A stretch of DNA of 64,000 nt from Brachionus plicatilis. Taxonomy: Eukaryota; Rotifera; Eurotatoria; Ploima; Brachionidae. Below are positions 1 to 13,100 of this stretch, piece by piece (position 1 is the first letter of the stretch; each line of letters starts with the position of its first letter). The notes beneath the pieces are model-generated. The model did no database searches, had not been told where the DNA came from, and saw nothing but the letters and a program-made list of their open reading frames with translations. The stretch covers positions 124,001 through 188,000 of the forward strand of contig QEOQ01000663.1 of the NCBI GenBank assembly GCA_010279815.1. Reading direction: 5' to 3'. A program made the translations under genes and the position numbers.

Positions 1-1034
1 AATTTGAGGTAAGCTTTTGCATTATAACAAAATAAATAAATTTTATATTAACTTCATTAAAGCTTTTCCAATCAAACTTAAACCGTTTTTGTTATAAATT
101 AAGATATATTTTGCTATATATTTTGTTATAAAAAGGATAAGTTATCCTTTTTTGGTAGAAAAATTTAATTGTCAATGTTTTTTGATTCAAGATAATAATT
201 CGAAGCATGATTCAAGATTGTGTGTCAATTACTTAACTGAAAAGAACATTGAATGGGTAAAATATTTTTAAGAATAATATTGTTCTATAAAAATAAAATA
301 GTTAAAGACTCCTGCAAATCCTAAAAGAATCAATGCCGAAACCTACAACAATTATACACAAGAATAAGAGAGTTTGAACAAAAATTATCACTTCAAAAAT
401 GCCAAAATTATATCAATCACTTAAAATGTATTCTAAGAATAATAAAATAACGATAAGGAGAATGGACTGATCATTAAAAAATTTCAACTATAAAACAAAT
501 ATTTGACAATTAAATATTTTTTTTGTTATTTTTTCATTTAATTTAGTTATCTGGTTATTTTTTTGGAATTAAGAAAAAAAAATAAGTCACTAAATAAATT
601 GAATTTTATATCAGTGAAATTAATATCACTTAAAATTTTTTTTTATAAAAAATTAAAAATTAACAAATAAAATATACATTAAAAATAATTTAAATACTTT
701 TGAACTTCCTTCTCGATTAAAAACAGTTATGTTCGGTTTGCTTGTTGGAACGTTAACACTCATTTAAAAGTGATTAATTAAATCTAAAAATAAATTAAGA
801 TCTTAATAGTTAAAAATAGAAAAAAATTAATATAAATTTAAAAATTCAAAATTAAAAAAAAACATGAATATATTTAAAAGAAAAATACTATGCATCATAC
901 ATTAATTCGCATAAAAATAATTCATATTTTAGAATACTACGTTAATTTCAAAAATTTAAAATAAATTTTAAAAAAAATTATAAAAAATAACTATTAATAA
1001 ATAAATATATAAATATTATTTATATGATAAATAA
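1..1034. other. AT-rich non-coding DNA
   Basis: Very AT-rich sequence with many A and T runs and frequent stops in all frames. I see no gene, RNA or element end here. Confidence 0.6.
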
Positions 1035-1042
1035 TACATTGG

Positions 1043-1370
1043 TTCTTGCTAAAATGAAATGAAATGGATGGAACGGTTGGAATGGAATGGAACGGATGGA
1101 ACGGTTGGAATGGAATGGAATGTAACGGATGGAACGGTTAGAATTGAATGGAATGAATGGAACGGTTGGAATGGAATGGAAAGGAATGGAATGAATGGAA
1201 CGGTTGGAATGGAATGGAAAGGAATGGAATGAATGGAACGGTTGGAATGGAATGGAACGAAACGGATGGAATGGAATGGAATGGAATGGAACGGAACGGG
1301 AATGTTTTTTTATGGAATGCATCTCCATTCCATTCTTTTTCGGGAACGAACCATTTCATTTTAGCAAGAA
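1043..1370. mobile_element. Foldback (MITE-like) element enclosing a pentamer satellite
   Basis: A perfect 19-bp inverted repeat (TTCTTGCTAAAATGAAATG) lies at 1043-1061 and, reverse complemented, at 1352-1370. Similarity continues a few bases outward with mismatches (ggttcttg against caagaatc). The inside is almost wholly a GGAAT/GGAAC satellite. No coding capacity is seen, and the short reading frames across it are products of the repeat. The most likely reading is a non-autonomous DNA element whose interior is a satellite. I cannot see a clear target-site duplication. Confidence 0.6.
1062..1306. repeat. Pentamer-based (GGAAT/GGAAC)n satellite
   Basis: A tandem array built on GGAAT with GGAAC, GGATG and GGTTG variants. 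The marker word AACGGTTGG (AACGGTTAG in one copy) occurs at 1072, 1100, 1133, 1161, 1199 and 1237. The spacings of 28, 33, 28, 38 and 38 bp all equal 28 plus a multiple of five, so the array has grown and shrunk in pentamer steps. The last two full spacings suggest a 38-bp higher-order unit. Confidence 0.85.
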
Positions 1371-2516
1371 TCACTGTAATTGAGCATTTTATAGAAATAA
1401 ATTATCTCTTTTAGTAAAAAAGTGATTTAAGTTTTTCTGAATTGAAATGATCGAATTTAAACCAAATTCACTACCTCTCCAATTTTATTGTAAAATTTTG
1501 AGCCACCAATCTTGAAAAATCTAATTTTTAATTAATAAATTTTAAAAATAAGTTAGAAGTAAATATGAAATTTAGAAATTAATAAAAATAAATTTCTAAG
1601 AAAATTACTTGATTTCATTTGATTCAAAAGAATTAGAATCTCTTTTTGGACTTAATGAGACAAAGATTGAAAGAAAAATCTAAATGAAAAAAAGCTGGTT
1701 TATTTTATTGTTAGATTGAATTAAGTTTAAAATGATATTTTTTGTTATTAATTTGTATTTTAAATATATTTTTGTAATAAAATTCAACGTTTTTTATAAA
1801 TCGTGTCAATGTATTTTTTTATTGGAACATACTGTGTCATATTATAATTTTATAAAAACAAATGCCAATAAAATAAGTTTTTAAAATAATATAAAACAAT
1901 ATAGAATAATATAAAACGTTTTTTGTTTTATATTTTTGTAGATATTTACAAATCTAATTAAATTTTAGACTTTTTTTATTTTTGAGAGTTAAAACGTTTC
2001 ATCTTTATTGTCACTTTTTTGGTACATTGTTTTTAGTTTAAATAGATCAAAAAATTAATATTATATAAAATGATCACTTTCTTTTTTAATTTATTATTTT
2101 ATTGGGGAAATATACACACATAAAGTGATTAGTTTGAAATCAGAGTTGATCAAAAGTCAAAAATTAACTTAAAAATGTGCAAAAGTAAAACAAAAAATTT
2201 TTTTTGGTATAAAAAACTTACCAAATAATTCAAAACAATTTCAATTTATCTTTTTATTTAATATTTTTAGGTTTTAGGATTATTTTTTTTTAATTAATTT
2301 ACAAAAAATTTATTTCAAATAAATACCTACATAAAATAAAAAGAAATAAATAAATAAATCCAAAATTGGAAAAAAAAACAAAAATTTTTTTATCATTTCA
2401 AAGTACTACAAAAATAAAATCTGGAATCTTTTCAAAATAAATGAGATAAAAGTAGTATAAAAATAAAATTTTTAGCCAAATTGAATTTTAACGCTTTTAA
2501 AATTGTGACCGCATAT
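1371..2516. other. AT-rich non-coding DNA, probable 3' flank of the PLD gene
   Basis: No coding signal is visible. The stretch lies downstream of the minus-strand phospholipase D stop codon and probably holds its 3' UTR. A possible minus-strand AATAAA lies near 2309-2314. Confidence 0.5.
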
Positions 2517-5500
2517 TTAAGTGAACAAGGAAGATGGCACCAGTTTTTCTTTAGTTCCCAATTGAGGAGTCAAATCTTCAAAACATAAAAATCTATACGG
2601 ATAAAGCACTATATATCCCTTGATTTTGGACAGCTCTAGTTTGGCTTCTGTCTGATTTTTTTGGTTAAGGCACGACTGTTTTTGATACTCTTTCAGCTGT
2701 TGAAAGTTACTCACATAATCACATGGAATAGTTTTAAAAACCTTTTTATCCAAAATTTAATCTCATGCTAAAAAAAATTTCAATTCTTACTAAATCATAA
2801 ATCCTGGTATTTTGAGCTGCATACTTAAGCATTACTTGTTTGTAAAACTCATCACTACACGGATCGCTTATGTCTATTGATTCGCTTGGTATTTTGTCGC
2901 GGAAACTTTTCCGTCTCGGCAGCATATTTGCCAAACCAGGCTCAAAATTTGGCTCAGAATTGCACCCTAATTCTCCTAGAAATTCTTTGAACAACCTGTG
3001 TCTCAGACTCGAGCAGAATTTTCCCACACCACATTCTTTCTTGTTCATAATTCCTTTGACAAATCGGGTGTCCTCTACAAGCAAAGCAACTTCCGAGTCG
3101 CGATTACCAAGAAGACTTCTGTCATTTATGTTTGCCGAGCCTATGATGCACGCTCTATCATCCACCAGAATTAGTTTGCTATGCACATAGATCAACTCAG
3201 TGACCAGTTTTCCATTGAGTTCGGCCCAGTTTCGCATGCTGAAAAAACAAAGATAATTCAAGGCTTCAATTGACGCATCGGACAGTTTTCTAATCAGACC
3301 ATTAATTGACGAGTTGTTGTAGTGAGTGATGGCATGAAGCAAAACACCGGAAGACTTGCCATACTCGCCCTCGTAACCGGGAATTAATGGTATGAAAACA
3401 TAGACCTTGAAGATTTCTTTGTCACGGGCAGCGCGCACAATTCTTTCGTACAGACATTCGGTTATTTGGTTATAAACAGTGGTGTCATCAATAAGACTGA
3501 CAAAAAACTGGTTCTCAATGTAGATATAGTGCTTACTTGTTTGAATTAAATACTTCATTGCTTCATGAATGCTTGTTTCAGTTTTTGCCAATCCGGCCGA
3601 CCATGATGATATGCTGCGCAATACTTGGACACTACAAGGCCAACATTTGGACTCTAACGCAGCTGGTATGCTAAAATTATGGTAGTTTTTTGGCAACAAA
3701 ATTGGATAATTTTTATTTTTGCTGACTTTTTTTTGTTTGATGTAGTTCCATCTTTGTATGAAATGGCGGGCGATGTCACGAGCTGCCGGACCGCACACAA
3801 CTCCACCAACGTCATGCCAAGGCATGCGCGGAACACTGGCTCGGTCTATCAAATCCTTAAATGGCGTGTCTACATCTCTGACGTCCTTTACATTAAAGTT
3901 GCAGTAATCTTTGCCAACCCAGTACTTTGTTGAGCCGTGTAGGACCTCCAGGATGCGTTCTTCTGACGTAAACCTACAGTTGGCGTTTGCCAAGTCCTCG
4001 TTGTGCTCAAAACTTGAGTTTATTTCGGAATCGTTGTCTCCAAAATGCTTTTGTTTGTAGCGTTTGAAGTTGTCTTTCAAAGTTTTGAGCTGGTTTAAAA
4101 TTGGCAACTCGGAGTATTCGCGGAACAGTTTAATGTTGTGGGTGTTCGATTTTATTGAGTGCTTGAATATTTTCAATTTTTCATTCAGCATTTGTCGATT
4201 GGTGAGAGGCAAGGCGCTGGCTTCGCTAATGCTATGCGACAATTCGCTGCTCATTCTATTCGATAGGCTAACGTCTAGCGATTTAGAGCGCTTTAGGCTT
4301 TTGGATCTTTCCAAATGATCTTCTTGGTGTTCGCTGTCCGATTCGACTTGATTATCATAGGTGTATTCGATCCGTCTAATGCGTTCTTTGTATCTGATTT
4401 TTCTTGATATGCTTAGAATTGATGGAAGTTCCTGATTATTTGATGAATTCGAACTAGTCGATGAATCGCTCAGCGGTATTAGGTCATTGGTAATAGAGTT
4501 TTTGTTGGAAAAGCCTAAAAGTTGAACCGAATCATTTTTTAATTTGGAAGTCGAATCATTCGGAATTGGATTAAAAACCTTGAAAAAAGATTTTATTTAA
4601 TATTTAGGTTAAATTTAACATTTTTTAGTTTTAATTAAGGAAAAAATCTTCTAATTAAATTTGACTTTATTAAATTTAAATTAAATTAAATTTGACGTAT
4701 TTAAATGGGTATTTATTAATAAAATTGGGTATTTAGCTAAAAATCAATTTGGAAATCAGATAGATAATTTGAGTGCTTAAAATATTTAATGAGTGTTTAT
4801 GAGTGAAGATTAAAAACAAATAAAGAGATATTAAAATAGAAAGAAATCGAATCAAGATACATCGAGTACCCATCTCCATTGTGTAATTGCAACCTTACAA
4901 TTTCTTCTTTTTTTCCTGAATTATCAATTATTTAAAAATATGTATTCTGTTACTCTCTATCAAAATATATCTAATTTTAATTTTAATATTTATCTACTTT
5001 TTAACTTATATTATTTTAACTTTATTTTTTTCTTGTTTTTTATTTTTATTTTATTTTATTTAACTTTATTTTAATTTTTTATTTATTTTTTTTTAATTTA
5101 ATCTGAAGGAGCTTTAGCTCGGTACAGATATACGAAAAAATAAATAATAAATAATAATAGAAAATGTGATTTACGCATAAAAAGTAATCTCTTCATTTAA
5201 AATAATGAAAAATGCATAAAATGAATTTATTAAAATGTAAAAATCATATAAAATAATTTCTTTAACCAAAATTTCATAAAAAAGTTTAAAAAAAATTAAA
5301 GTCAATAATTTTAATAAAATATTCTTCTTTTATCATTTAAAATCAAGTTTTTGTTAAAAAAACTCTACCCAACTGGCTCTTGAAAGTTTCTTAGTCTTTT
5401 TTTAAATTTTTATATTCTTCTTTTAAATTTATTTTTTTTTTAAAAGATCACAAAAATTAAAATAAAAATCAATCAAAAAAGTTAAGAACACATTTAGGAA

Positions 5501-8500
5501 AGGAAAAAAGAATTTGAATGTGTTAATAAGCATTTAAAAGAATAATTTTGTCAGATTTAGTTTTATGCGCAGTTTTTTTAGTTTCACTTCTTTTATTTGT
5601 TTTTTTATCTTCACCCATGTGTTTATTAAAATAACCAAGGAGTTACATGCCTATTTGAGGTATAAAAAATCAAAAGAGAGTTAAATAAAGACTTTTTATT
5701 ATACACTCTTTTGTCAAAACAAGGCTTTTTTTATTCTTTTATTTACAATTTGAAATTGTAAAAATAAAAATACATTAAGAGTATCAATTAATCTTATTGG
5801 TGACCTAATTAAATAAAAACAATGTAAATATACAAATAAATGATTCGAAATTTAAATTTATTAAAAAAAATATGCTTGGACAGATTATATTCTAAACGAG
5901 TATATATTCAAGCATAAAGATGGCATGATTATTAGATTAAAAGAAGTCAATACTTTATTAATAGCTAAATCAGTTCCAATCGAACAAAAAAGAAAAAGAG
6001 GCAGATCTACATTAGCAAAAAAAGCATTCATTAGAGAATAATTTTTATTCATTTTTTCGATTATTTTGGTATTCTTTAATATTTTTTTAATACTCAATAA
6101 AAAATTTTGTGTTCTCAATTTTAATTTATTTTATAATAATTTTGACAATAAAAAAGTACCCGACAAAATTTTATTTTAGCATCCAATTAATTAATATAAA
6201 TACCCATTTAATAATAATCAATTAAATTTATATCTATTATATTTATATTATATTTAATTTATATTATATTTATGTTATCATGTAGATATACCTTGAAACT
6301 TGACTAGTTATTGATATAATTATCTCTTCTATTTTCGGTTTTTTAAAAAATAAAGATAAAAATTAAAATCCACGAGGATGTTAAACTAAAACCAAAAACT
6401 AAACTAAAATCGTTAAAGAATCTGAAGCTTTTTTAATCTCTTGAAAAACTAAGAACAATCGAAAAAACAAAAAATTTCTGCAATTTGTTAAAATGTTCAC
6501 CAATTTTGAAAAAGGTAGATCACATTTCCTCAGCATTAAATTTTATAAGTATATTACAAAATCCAAAAAATTTTAAACTTTATAAATTTTCAATTCTATT
6601 TTTTAATTTAAAATCTAAATTCAAATAAGCTAAATCTTCTAAAAAAATTTAAATAAGATGATGAGATTGAGAAGTTTTCAGAGTGTTGACAAAATTTAAA
6701 ATGAATTTCAGTGATAGTTTTTTAATTATTTTGTTTTTTAAAATATAAAGATAAAAATTAAAAAAGACATAAACTAGACTTTAATGACCGTAAACTTTTT
6801 GTTATTAATGATTCTTTAAAGATAGAAATTAAAGTGAAACTCAGTTAAAAAATTTTATTAATATTTACTTGACTAAAATTTCGTTGAGATTCTTGATTTG
6901 GTAATACTGAGCCCATATCAGTCAATCTTTAAAAACAGAATATATTTTTGTAGATTTTTTTTCTAAAAATTACTTGTGCAAATGATTGTCCCATCTTCCA
7001 AAGCACAGATCAATTCCTCCAAAATACGCAACGCTTTGATCAATCATTACTAGCTTTTCATGATGAGCCCACATGATAGACCAAATTTTATTTGGCTCAT
7101 TCAAGTGATCAGGATGACGCAAGACTTTTATATTTTTATGACCAAGAGTAAATATTCTTTTTGAATATGCACTATTTATTGGAAGCGTTATTTCAATCTC
7201 TTTATAAATAAGTATATAGATCTTGACACCTTCTTCCTTAACAAAAAAATTCAAAATATTTTCAGCGATAAAAAGATTAATTTTTAAGCTTACAGCTTTT
7301 CGTTGTAAAAGCTTATCGAGTCTCCATCGATCACCAACTATTATAGGCCGTTTTAAATAGATTTCCGGACTTAAAAAAAATCCGGTAATAAATATTTCTT
7401 CTTTAGCTGCCTCGATTGAATCGGCAACCGATTCCATATAATCAGCCGCGTCAACAAACCACTTGACAGACGAGTTATCTCTGATCGGTGCAAATGATTG
7501 AAATCTTTGAGTGTTAAAAAATTTTCCACCAGTCGTAAGAGCCATGTTAAGGATCATTTTTTTCCACTCTTTAGCTTGTCTTTCACTTACACATTTGAGT
7601 ATAAGAGTTTTAGTAAGATTTTCAATAATCAGACCCTTTCTCGTTCCTGTTTGCTCTTCGCCGACCAAAACTTTGAAGCTTTGATCGACTAACATTATCT
7701 GACGAACAGTACCAGTTTTTGGATTCATATAACCGATCCATGTATCTTTTATGACCAGCCATCTTTTTTAATAAATTAATGTTAAAAATTTCATTTTTAA
7801 ATTCAGAAAGAATTTTTTTTATTTAACAAAGTGAGAAGAAAAAATAATATAATTTAATTTTGATTTTTAACATCTTAATTTCTTTGGATTTAACAAAATA
7901 AATTTTCAACTTTTTGATTAAAAATTTTAATTCTTCTTGTTAAGCTAAAACTTGGTCTTTTTAAAGACTCAGTCAGTCTTAATAGCCAAAAATAACTATA
8001 ACTTAAATTATTCTTTATCGATTCAAAAAATACTCAGTTTAGCTTTTAGCTCCCAGTGAACCTTTGTTTTGAGCTCTTAAAAATTTTGAAGTAAAGATGC
8101 GATGAAATTTGAATAATTATTAATTTAACTGACAGGCTTTCTAATAAAAAAATAACACTTTAAATTATTTAGTTTTAAAAAATTTAAACTGATTTTTAAC
8201 CTTTTCTTTATTTAAATATATTTTTTTTCAACTTTCAATTTTATTTTAACTATTCTAATTTTTATTCGATCCAGATATATTAATAAATATAACAAGAGAA
8301 AAGATATCCAGTCCTCAGCAAAGTCAAAAAAAAGAAGAACAATGTTTCCGCATAATTTCAATAGAAAAAAATTGAAGACCAAGAATCGAAAGTAATAAGA
8401 GTAAAACGACGGATTCAATTGACAGAAATTGCAGCAAATGTGATCTAATTTCGATATTAGAGCTGTCCAAATAAGTGTTTAAACAGCTTTTTTGCTGTTG

Positions 8501-10159
8501 GTTCTTAATTAATATTTTTTCCTTATTTAATATTTGTAATTTTGGAATTAAAAAAGTATTGATAAAAATATGTTTTGTTTTATTTATACAATATTTGGTA
8601 TAAATAGAGGTTAATATTAAAAAATTCTCATTATGGTAGCTTTTCATATGATCATCTGGTATGACAACTTGTAAGACTCAAAAATCTAATTTTATTTTTT
8701 AAATTTTAAATATTCCAAAATTATTTGCACAGTTTGGTAAAGCTTGAAATTTTTGTTAAACCTTACCAGATTTAGGATAATAGGGTGCAGCTTAGAGCTG
8801 ATTTTAGATCAAAAAATTTCCAAAAATATTTATCAAATTAATCAAAACATATTTATTCTATTTTATTCGATATTGTTCGGAAAAAAATTATGGAAATAAC
8901 AGAAAAATTATGCTATAGACTTCAGTATCCAAAAATATTTTTGATAAAAAACGCTGTGCAATTTTTGTTTAAATATGTTTACTTTCTAGTAGATAAATTT
9001 TATTGCTAAACAAACAATTAAAAATACTTTGCTTTAATAAAGCATAACTTTATAGCTCATAATGATTTATTTTATCAGAAAAAAAACTCAAGCCGCTGAT
9101 TTTGCTTTTTTTTCCAAAGCTTGTTATTTTAAAAATCAAAATAAATTTGGCTGTCGAAATTTTTCTTTATAATAATTGCTTTTCAGTTCATTAAAAATTG
9201 ATTTATAATCATTTTACTTTAGATTGCAAAATAATCAGGTAATTTCAAAAAATAAAACATACCTTGAATCCCAAAAAAAACTAAAATTAAACAATGAACA
9301 ACACATTGCATTGAATGAATGCTTTTTCATCATGCCTTCTTTGTTCTTATCGCCCAAGTCTTTAATAAAAGACAAGTGTGACACTTCCAAAAACTTCAGC
9401 TAAAAAATCAATAAAAAATTTAAAAAAAAAAAATTATTTATTTCAAATTTTACTGTTTCATTATGATTTCTAAAAATTGTATTATCCACACACTCTTGGA
9501 GAAATTTTTCCAAAATATTCCTGGCGTGACTAAAATCCGACGGAATACTTTGGAGCAGTAGCTTGAAGTGGTCAGTTGGCTTAAATTTCGACTGATTTAC
9601 TTGCACATCATTTGTACAAGAAGGGCTTTGGAAATTGATCAAAAATAAATTAATGGAAAAAAATTTTCATTTACTTGTTGGCAGCATTCGAGGTAGTTGG
9701 CGCCGAACCGCTGTGCAAATGGGCTATATTTTTTAAGTTCTGCTTTGCCTTGAACAGAGCAAATGTTTCATAGAGTTTGAGAAAATTTTTGAATCTTTTT
9801 CTGATGGTCCATTTGTGCTGGTCGTACATTATCCGGATAATGTAAACTGTTCGCTGCAGGACCAATAGTGATGACTCTTGCTCATGATCAATTATTTGTA
9901 CAAAAATTGGTTTAGTGGATGAGAAAAATACATTTTCGCGCTCCGAGTCCTCTAGATCTAGCTGAAAAGGCTCTTTGTAGGCATTCTCGTATTTGTAGAC
10001 TTTGGTGGTGTTTGTTTGACTCGGTTCAGCTAATCTTGATGACTGCCTGATCGGAAAAAACTCACTGATGTGTTCGAATCGATTGTTGTTCATGTCTCTT
10101 TCGTCGCTTTTTTCTTTGTCGTTCCAGTAATTTGCGTTGCTCGAACTCCATTTAGACAT
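2517..10159 (-). CDS. PLD1: Phospholipase D, PLD1/PLD2 type (PX-PH-2xHKD), 6 exons
   Basis: Hydrolyses phosphatidylcholine to phosphatidic acid and choline at cell membranes. Exons in transcript order: 10159-9675, 9625-9454, 9399-9263, 7762-6974, 4579-2791 and 2741-2517. They sum to 3597 nt, 1198 residues, in frame throughout. A PX domain starts near residue 84 (TVYIIRIMYDQHKW). A PH region spans exons 2-4 (FLEVSHLSFIKDLG, then RWLVIKD). HKD1 is HHEKLVMID near residue 497 and HKD2 is VHSKLILVD near 993; both have H, K and D in the H-x-K-x4-D pattern. The end (GTKEKLVPSSLFT) aligns with the conserved PLD C-terminus. The start is the first in-frame ATG after an upstream stop; a preceding exon is possible. 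A Ser-rich, poorly conserved loop of about 190 residues separates the two catalytic halves, as in PLD1. The 49-nt last intron gives IYDL-VFKTIP, matching the family. Paralogue identity (PLD1 or PLD2) is not decided. Confidence 0.93.
4843..5155 (+). mobile_element. 5'-truncated non-LTR retrotransposon 3' end in PLD intron 4
   Basis: Plus-strand copy, antisense to PLD, of the same family as the insertion at 21970-22415. The two share a coding tail (ESRYIEYPSPLCNC here, ESRYIEYPTPLCNC there), a T-rich 3' UTR, the block GAAGGAGCTTTAGCTCGGTA and an (AATAAATAAT)n tail. Flanking 8-mers AATAGAAA at 4835-4842 and 5156-5163 are a plausible short target-site duplication. The ORF fragment ends within the element, so the copy is dead. 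Confidence 0.7.
5870..6041 (+). pseudogene. Possible transposable-element protein tail with AT-hook-like motif
   Basis: An open plus-strand frame ends in the basic motif QKRKRGRSTLAKKAFIRE and a TAA. The KRGR core resembles an AT-hook and recalls the fragment at 42810-42887 (VKKRGRPPK). Both sit in otherwise non-coding AT-rich DNA without recognisable splice partners, so I read them as remains of a transposable-element protein. It lies inside PLD intron 4. Family unknown, and chance is not excluded. Confidence 0.25.
7763..9262 (-). other. PLD intron 3 (1.5 kb)
   Basis: Bounded by donor AAG|GTATGT and an acceptor ending in AAAAAAG. I see no additional exon or identifiable element inside; the two short minus-strand frames near 8.2-8.6 kb look like chance. 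Confidence 0.6.
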
Positions 10160-13100
10160 AAGACGCCAGTGGTAATATAAATCTAAACTTGGATACAATT
10201 TGAGAATTTTGTTCGGTATTTAGAAAAAAACATCACCTTTGAAAATTGAAAAAAAAACACGATTTAGAAAAAGAATTATGAAGTTTAATCAAATTTTATT
10301 TAAAATTTTTTTTTTACAAAAATTGCATTTTGATGTCTCTGTTTGCGCGCTGTTCATATTTAGATAAAAGGTCTATGATACATGCTTACGTAATAAAAAA
10401 ATATTTAAAATTTCTTTTTTTATTAGTATGTTTTTTTTTAATTATTTACAAGAGTTACTTGAAAATTTGGCTCAATTTTACGCCTTGATTTAACTATTTC
10501 TAGAAATTTTCATAGTCTAAAATAAATAGGATTATTTTTATCTCAGTCAGAAATTAGAAATGGCGCTCTTTTTCTAGACGTATGCAAATTAGTTTAATTC
10601 GGCCTATGGATTAAGATAAGTGCAACTTCCTGCTGACAAGTGTACTTACTTAATAATAACATATTACATAAGTACACTCATACCCTAAATCCTTTTCATA
10701 TTTGGCCGAAAAAAAAAACTTCCAAATTTTTGACATTTTGAGCTCTTTTTTTTTTTGATACCATTTTTATGGCACGATATGTATAACGATTACAAATATC
10801 CAACAAAAATCGATATCTTAAATTTTTGTTTACTTTTAAAAGCTTATTTTTCTTCAAGTTATGCATTGGATTAAGCTAAATTTTATTTATTCTAAAAGAT
10901 GTTTATTTAAATGCTCCAAGTCAACTAAATTAGAAAAAATAATGTTTCAATGCATTTGAGGACAATACCAGGAAGCACGCTAAGTCAACCATGGCTAATG
11001 TTCATGCTCTATAAAACAGATCGGCTTCGTTAAGGCTTCTAACAATTTACCAACATGTCTTTAAATACTGAAGTGGAAATCATTGAAGGAATGTTTTTGT
11101 GGCTAACAAAAAATGATTTTTATTTGACTTAGGCATCAAATTAAAAGGCAGAAATGATAGAATTTTTTTTCCAAAAGTGAATTTCGATAAAAAATTAATG
11201 AAAAAAAAATTCTTATTAAAATAATGCTTATATTTTTATAAAGAAGAATTCTCTACAAGGGTTACATTGCACTTAGATAAAAGTATGCCTAATCTCTATC
11301 TAAAATAATTACATAACAACTTTTTCAAATAAAGTCGTTTAAATCTAATTAAAAGCTTAAGTTTTCTTAATAAATTTGAATAAAGAATATTTTTGTTTGA
11401 TTCAAAAGAAATAAAGTAGATATTAAATTATGAGTCAAGGCTTTAGCGCGCTCATTTAAAACAACCGCAAATATTTGTTTGTCGAAAAATCAGCATAAAA
11501 AAAGTTGTTTGTTCACTTAAATAAACAAAAGTTGATACACTTTGGGATATGTATTTTTTCAAGTGACAGTCTAATTGAACAACATCAATTGGTTCAATAG
11601 AGTAATCAAAAAACTGAAAATGCACCTAGGCCTAATTAGAACTTAAAATATTTTAATTTTGTTTTGTGAATAAATAAGAGAAAATTTCGTATATTTTTAA
11701 CCTAATTAGAAATATGAAAAAACAATATCATTTTTCTTATTGAAATAAAAATCATTCAATAAATGATTAAAAATTGAATTTTTTTATTAATTCCTCACAC
11801 ATATTCTCAGAGTTTTGAAGATTTTTTTAATTAATTGAAAAATTGAAAAAAAGATTGCTAGATTCCTAATATAGGAATTAAGGTTATTTATTATTTGTAG
11901 AATTTTTTCTTTTTTTCTATCCTTGAATCTTGATCTAAAGGAAAAAATAAAAAAATGACCTGAAAAAAAGCCAGTGACCTGAGATTTTTTATTTTATTAA
12001 TTTATGAATGACCATCAAAAGTGAGAAAGAAAAACTGTTAGAATTTATTTAACAAAAAAAGAAAGATATATTCGTTTTTGTACACTGTTTCTAAATTTTT
12101 ATTTTTAATCAAATTTAAAACGTGTTTCTTAGACGGAAAAATGAATAATGAAATTCATTCAACTTTATTGGATTTGGATTTCAATTTCTTTGTTTTTTTT
12201 AAATGCACTGAGCTAAAAAATATTCTGATTATTTTTTTGCCAATTTTTGCTATTATTGATCGCAAACGTTTTTCATTATGTTATTGAAAAACATTAATTT
12301 GGCACGTTAAATATATCAGTTTTCTAACAAATTTTTTTTCTAGCATTATTTCATTTTATGAGCTCTAGTATGCTCAAGTGCTTAGGAAAATTAAAAAAAT
12401 AATTTTAAATTTTAAAAACCAGGCCCCCAACTAATGTCACTCGATTGAGCGATCTAATAGTATAATGCTGAAACATATTTTGGATCTGTTTAAAAAGTAA
12501 ATTATGTTTTATTTTGAAATAGAAAAATCGACTAATTAATCAATAAGTCTTGTCAAATTTAAAACAAGACCTAATGTTAAATTTTTTTTATTTCCATTTA
12601 TGATCCGCTGTTTTGTTTTAATTTTAAGACAAATATTCAAAACGAAATTTAATTACCGGTAAGTTTTGATAGATTTTCGATTTCTAATAAATATTAGACA
12701 TAATAAATCATTTAAAAATTTCGAAGGTATTTTCTTAACCTTCGAAAGATTTTAGATTAAATACTCGATCAATTATACAGCCTCTGAAAATATTAATTTT
12801 AAAATTGTGATTCCGCCTTTTACTTAGCAAATATATTGATCAAAAAAAAATGTGGACAACTCTTATTAAATCATGAATTGAAAAAAAATAATGATTTGAT
12901 TTGAATATTTTTTTACTGAAACTTCGAGAATAAATTAGACATTTCTTATTTAGAAATTTTATTAAAATTTTAAAATATACTTTAAAATAAGTAATGAAAA
13001 AAAATATTCATTTTTTTCTAAATTTTGTTCAAAAACAAAATTTGCTCATGAAAATAAAACATGATAATAATTATTGAACTTTATGAAAGGTTTATTTTAA

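Noticed and set aside
1062..1306. Human satellite II/III contamination
   Set aside because: The GGAAT similarity is to a simple pentamer only. The array is enclosed by inverted repeats and embedded in continuous AT-rich DNA like the rest of the window.
1020..1414. Open frames of 60-100 codons on both strands
   Set aside because: They arise because the pentamer repeat lacks stops. The peptides (HSIPFHSIP, EWNGMEWNG) are repeat translations.
4319..4579. Second phospholipase D exon starting at the TTG near 4314
   Set aside because: The frame is open upstream to a proper acceptor at 4579, in phase with the previous exon, so the TTG is internal and not a start.
12078..12287. Plus-strand open frame of 69 codons
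   Set aside because: Phe/Leu/Ile-rich chance translation of AT-rich DNA, no splice context or family resemblance.
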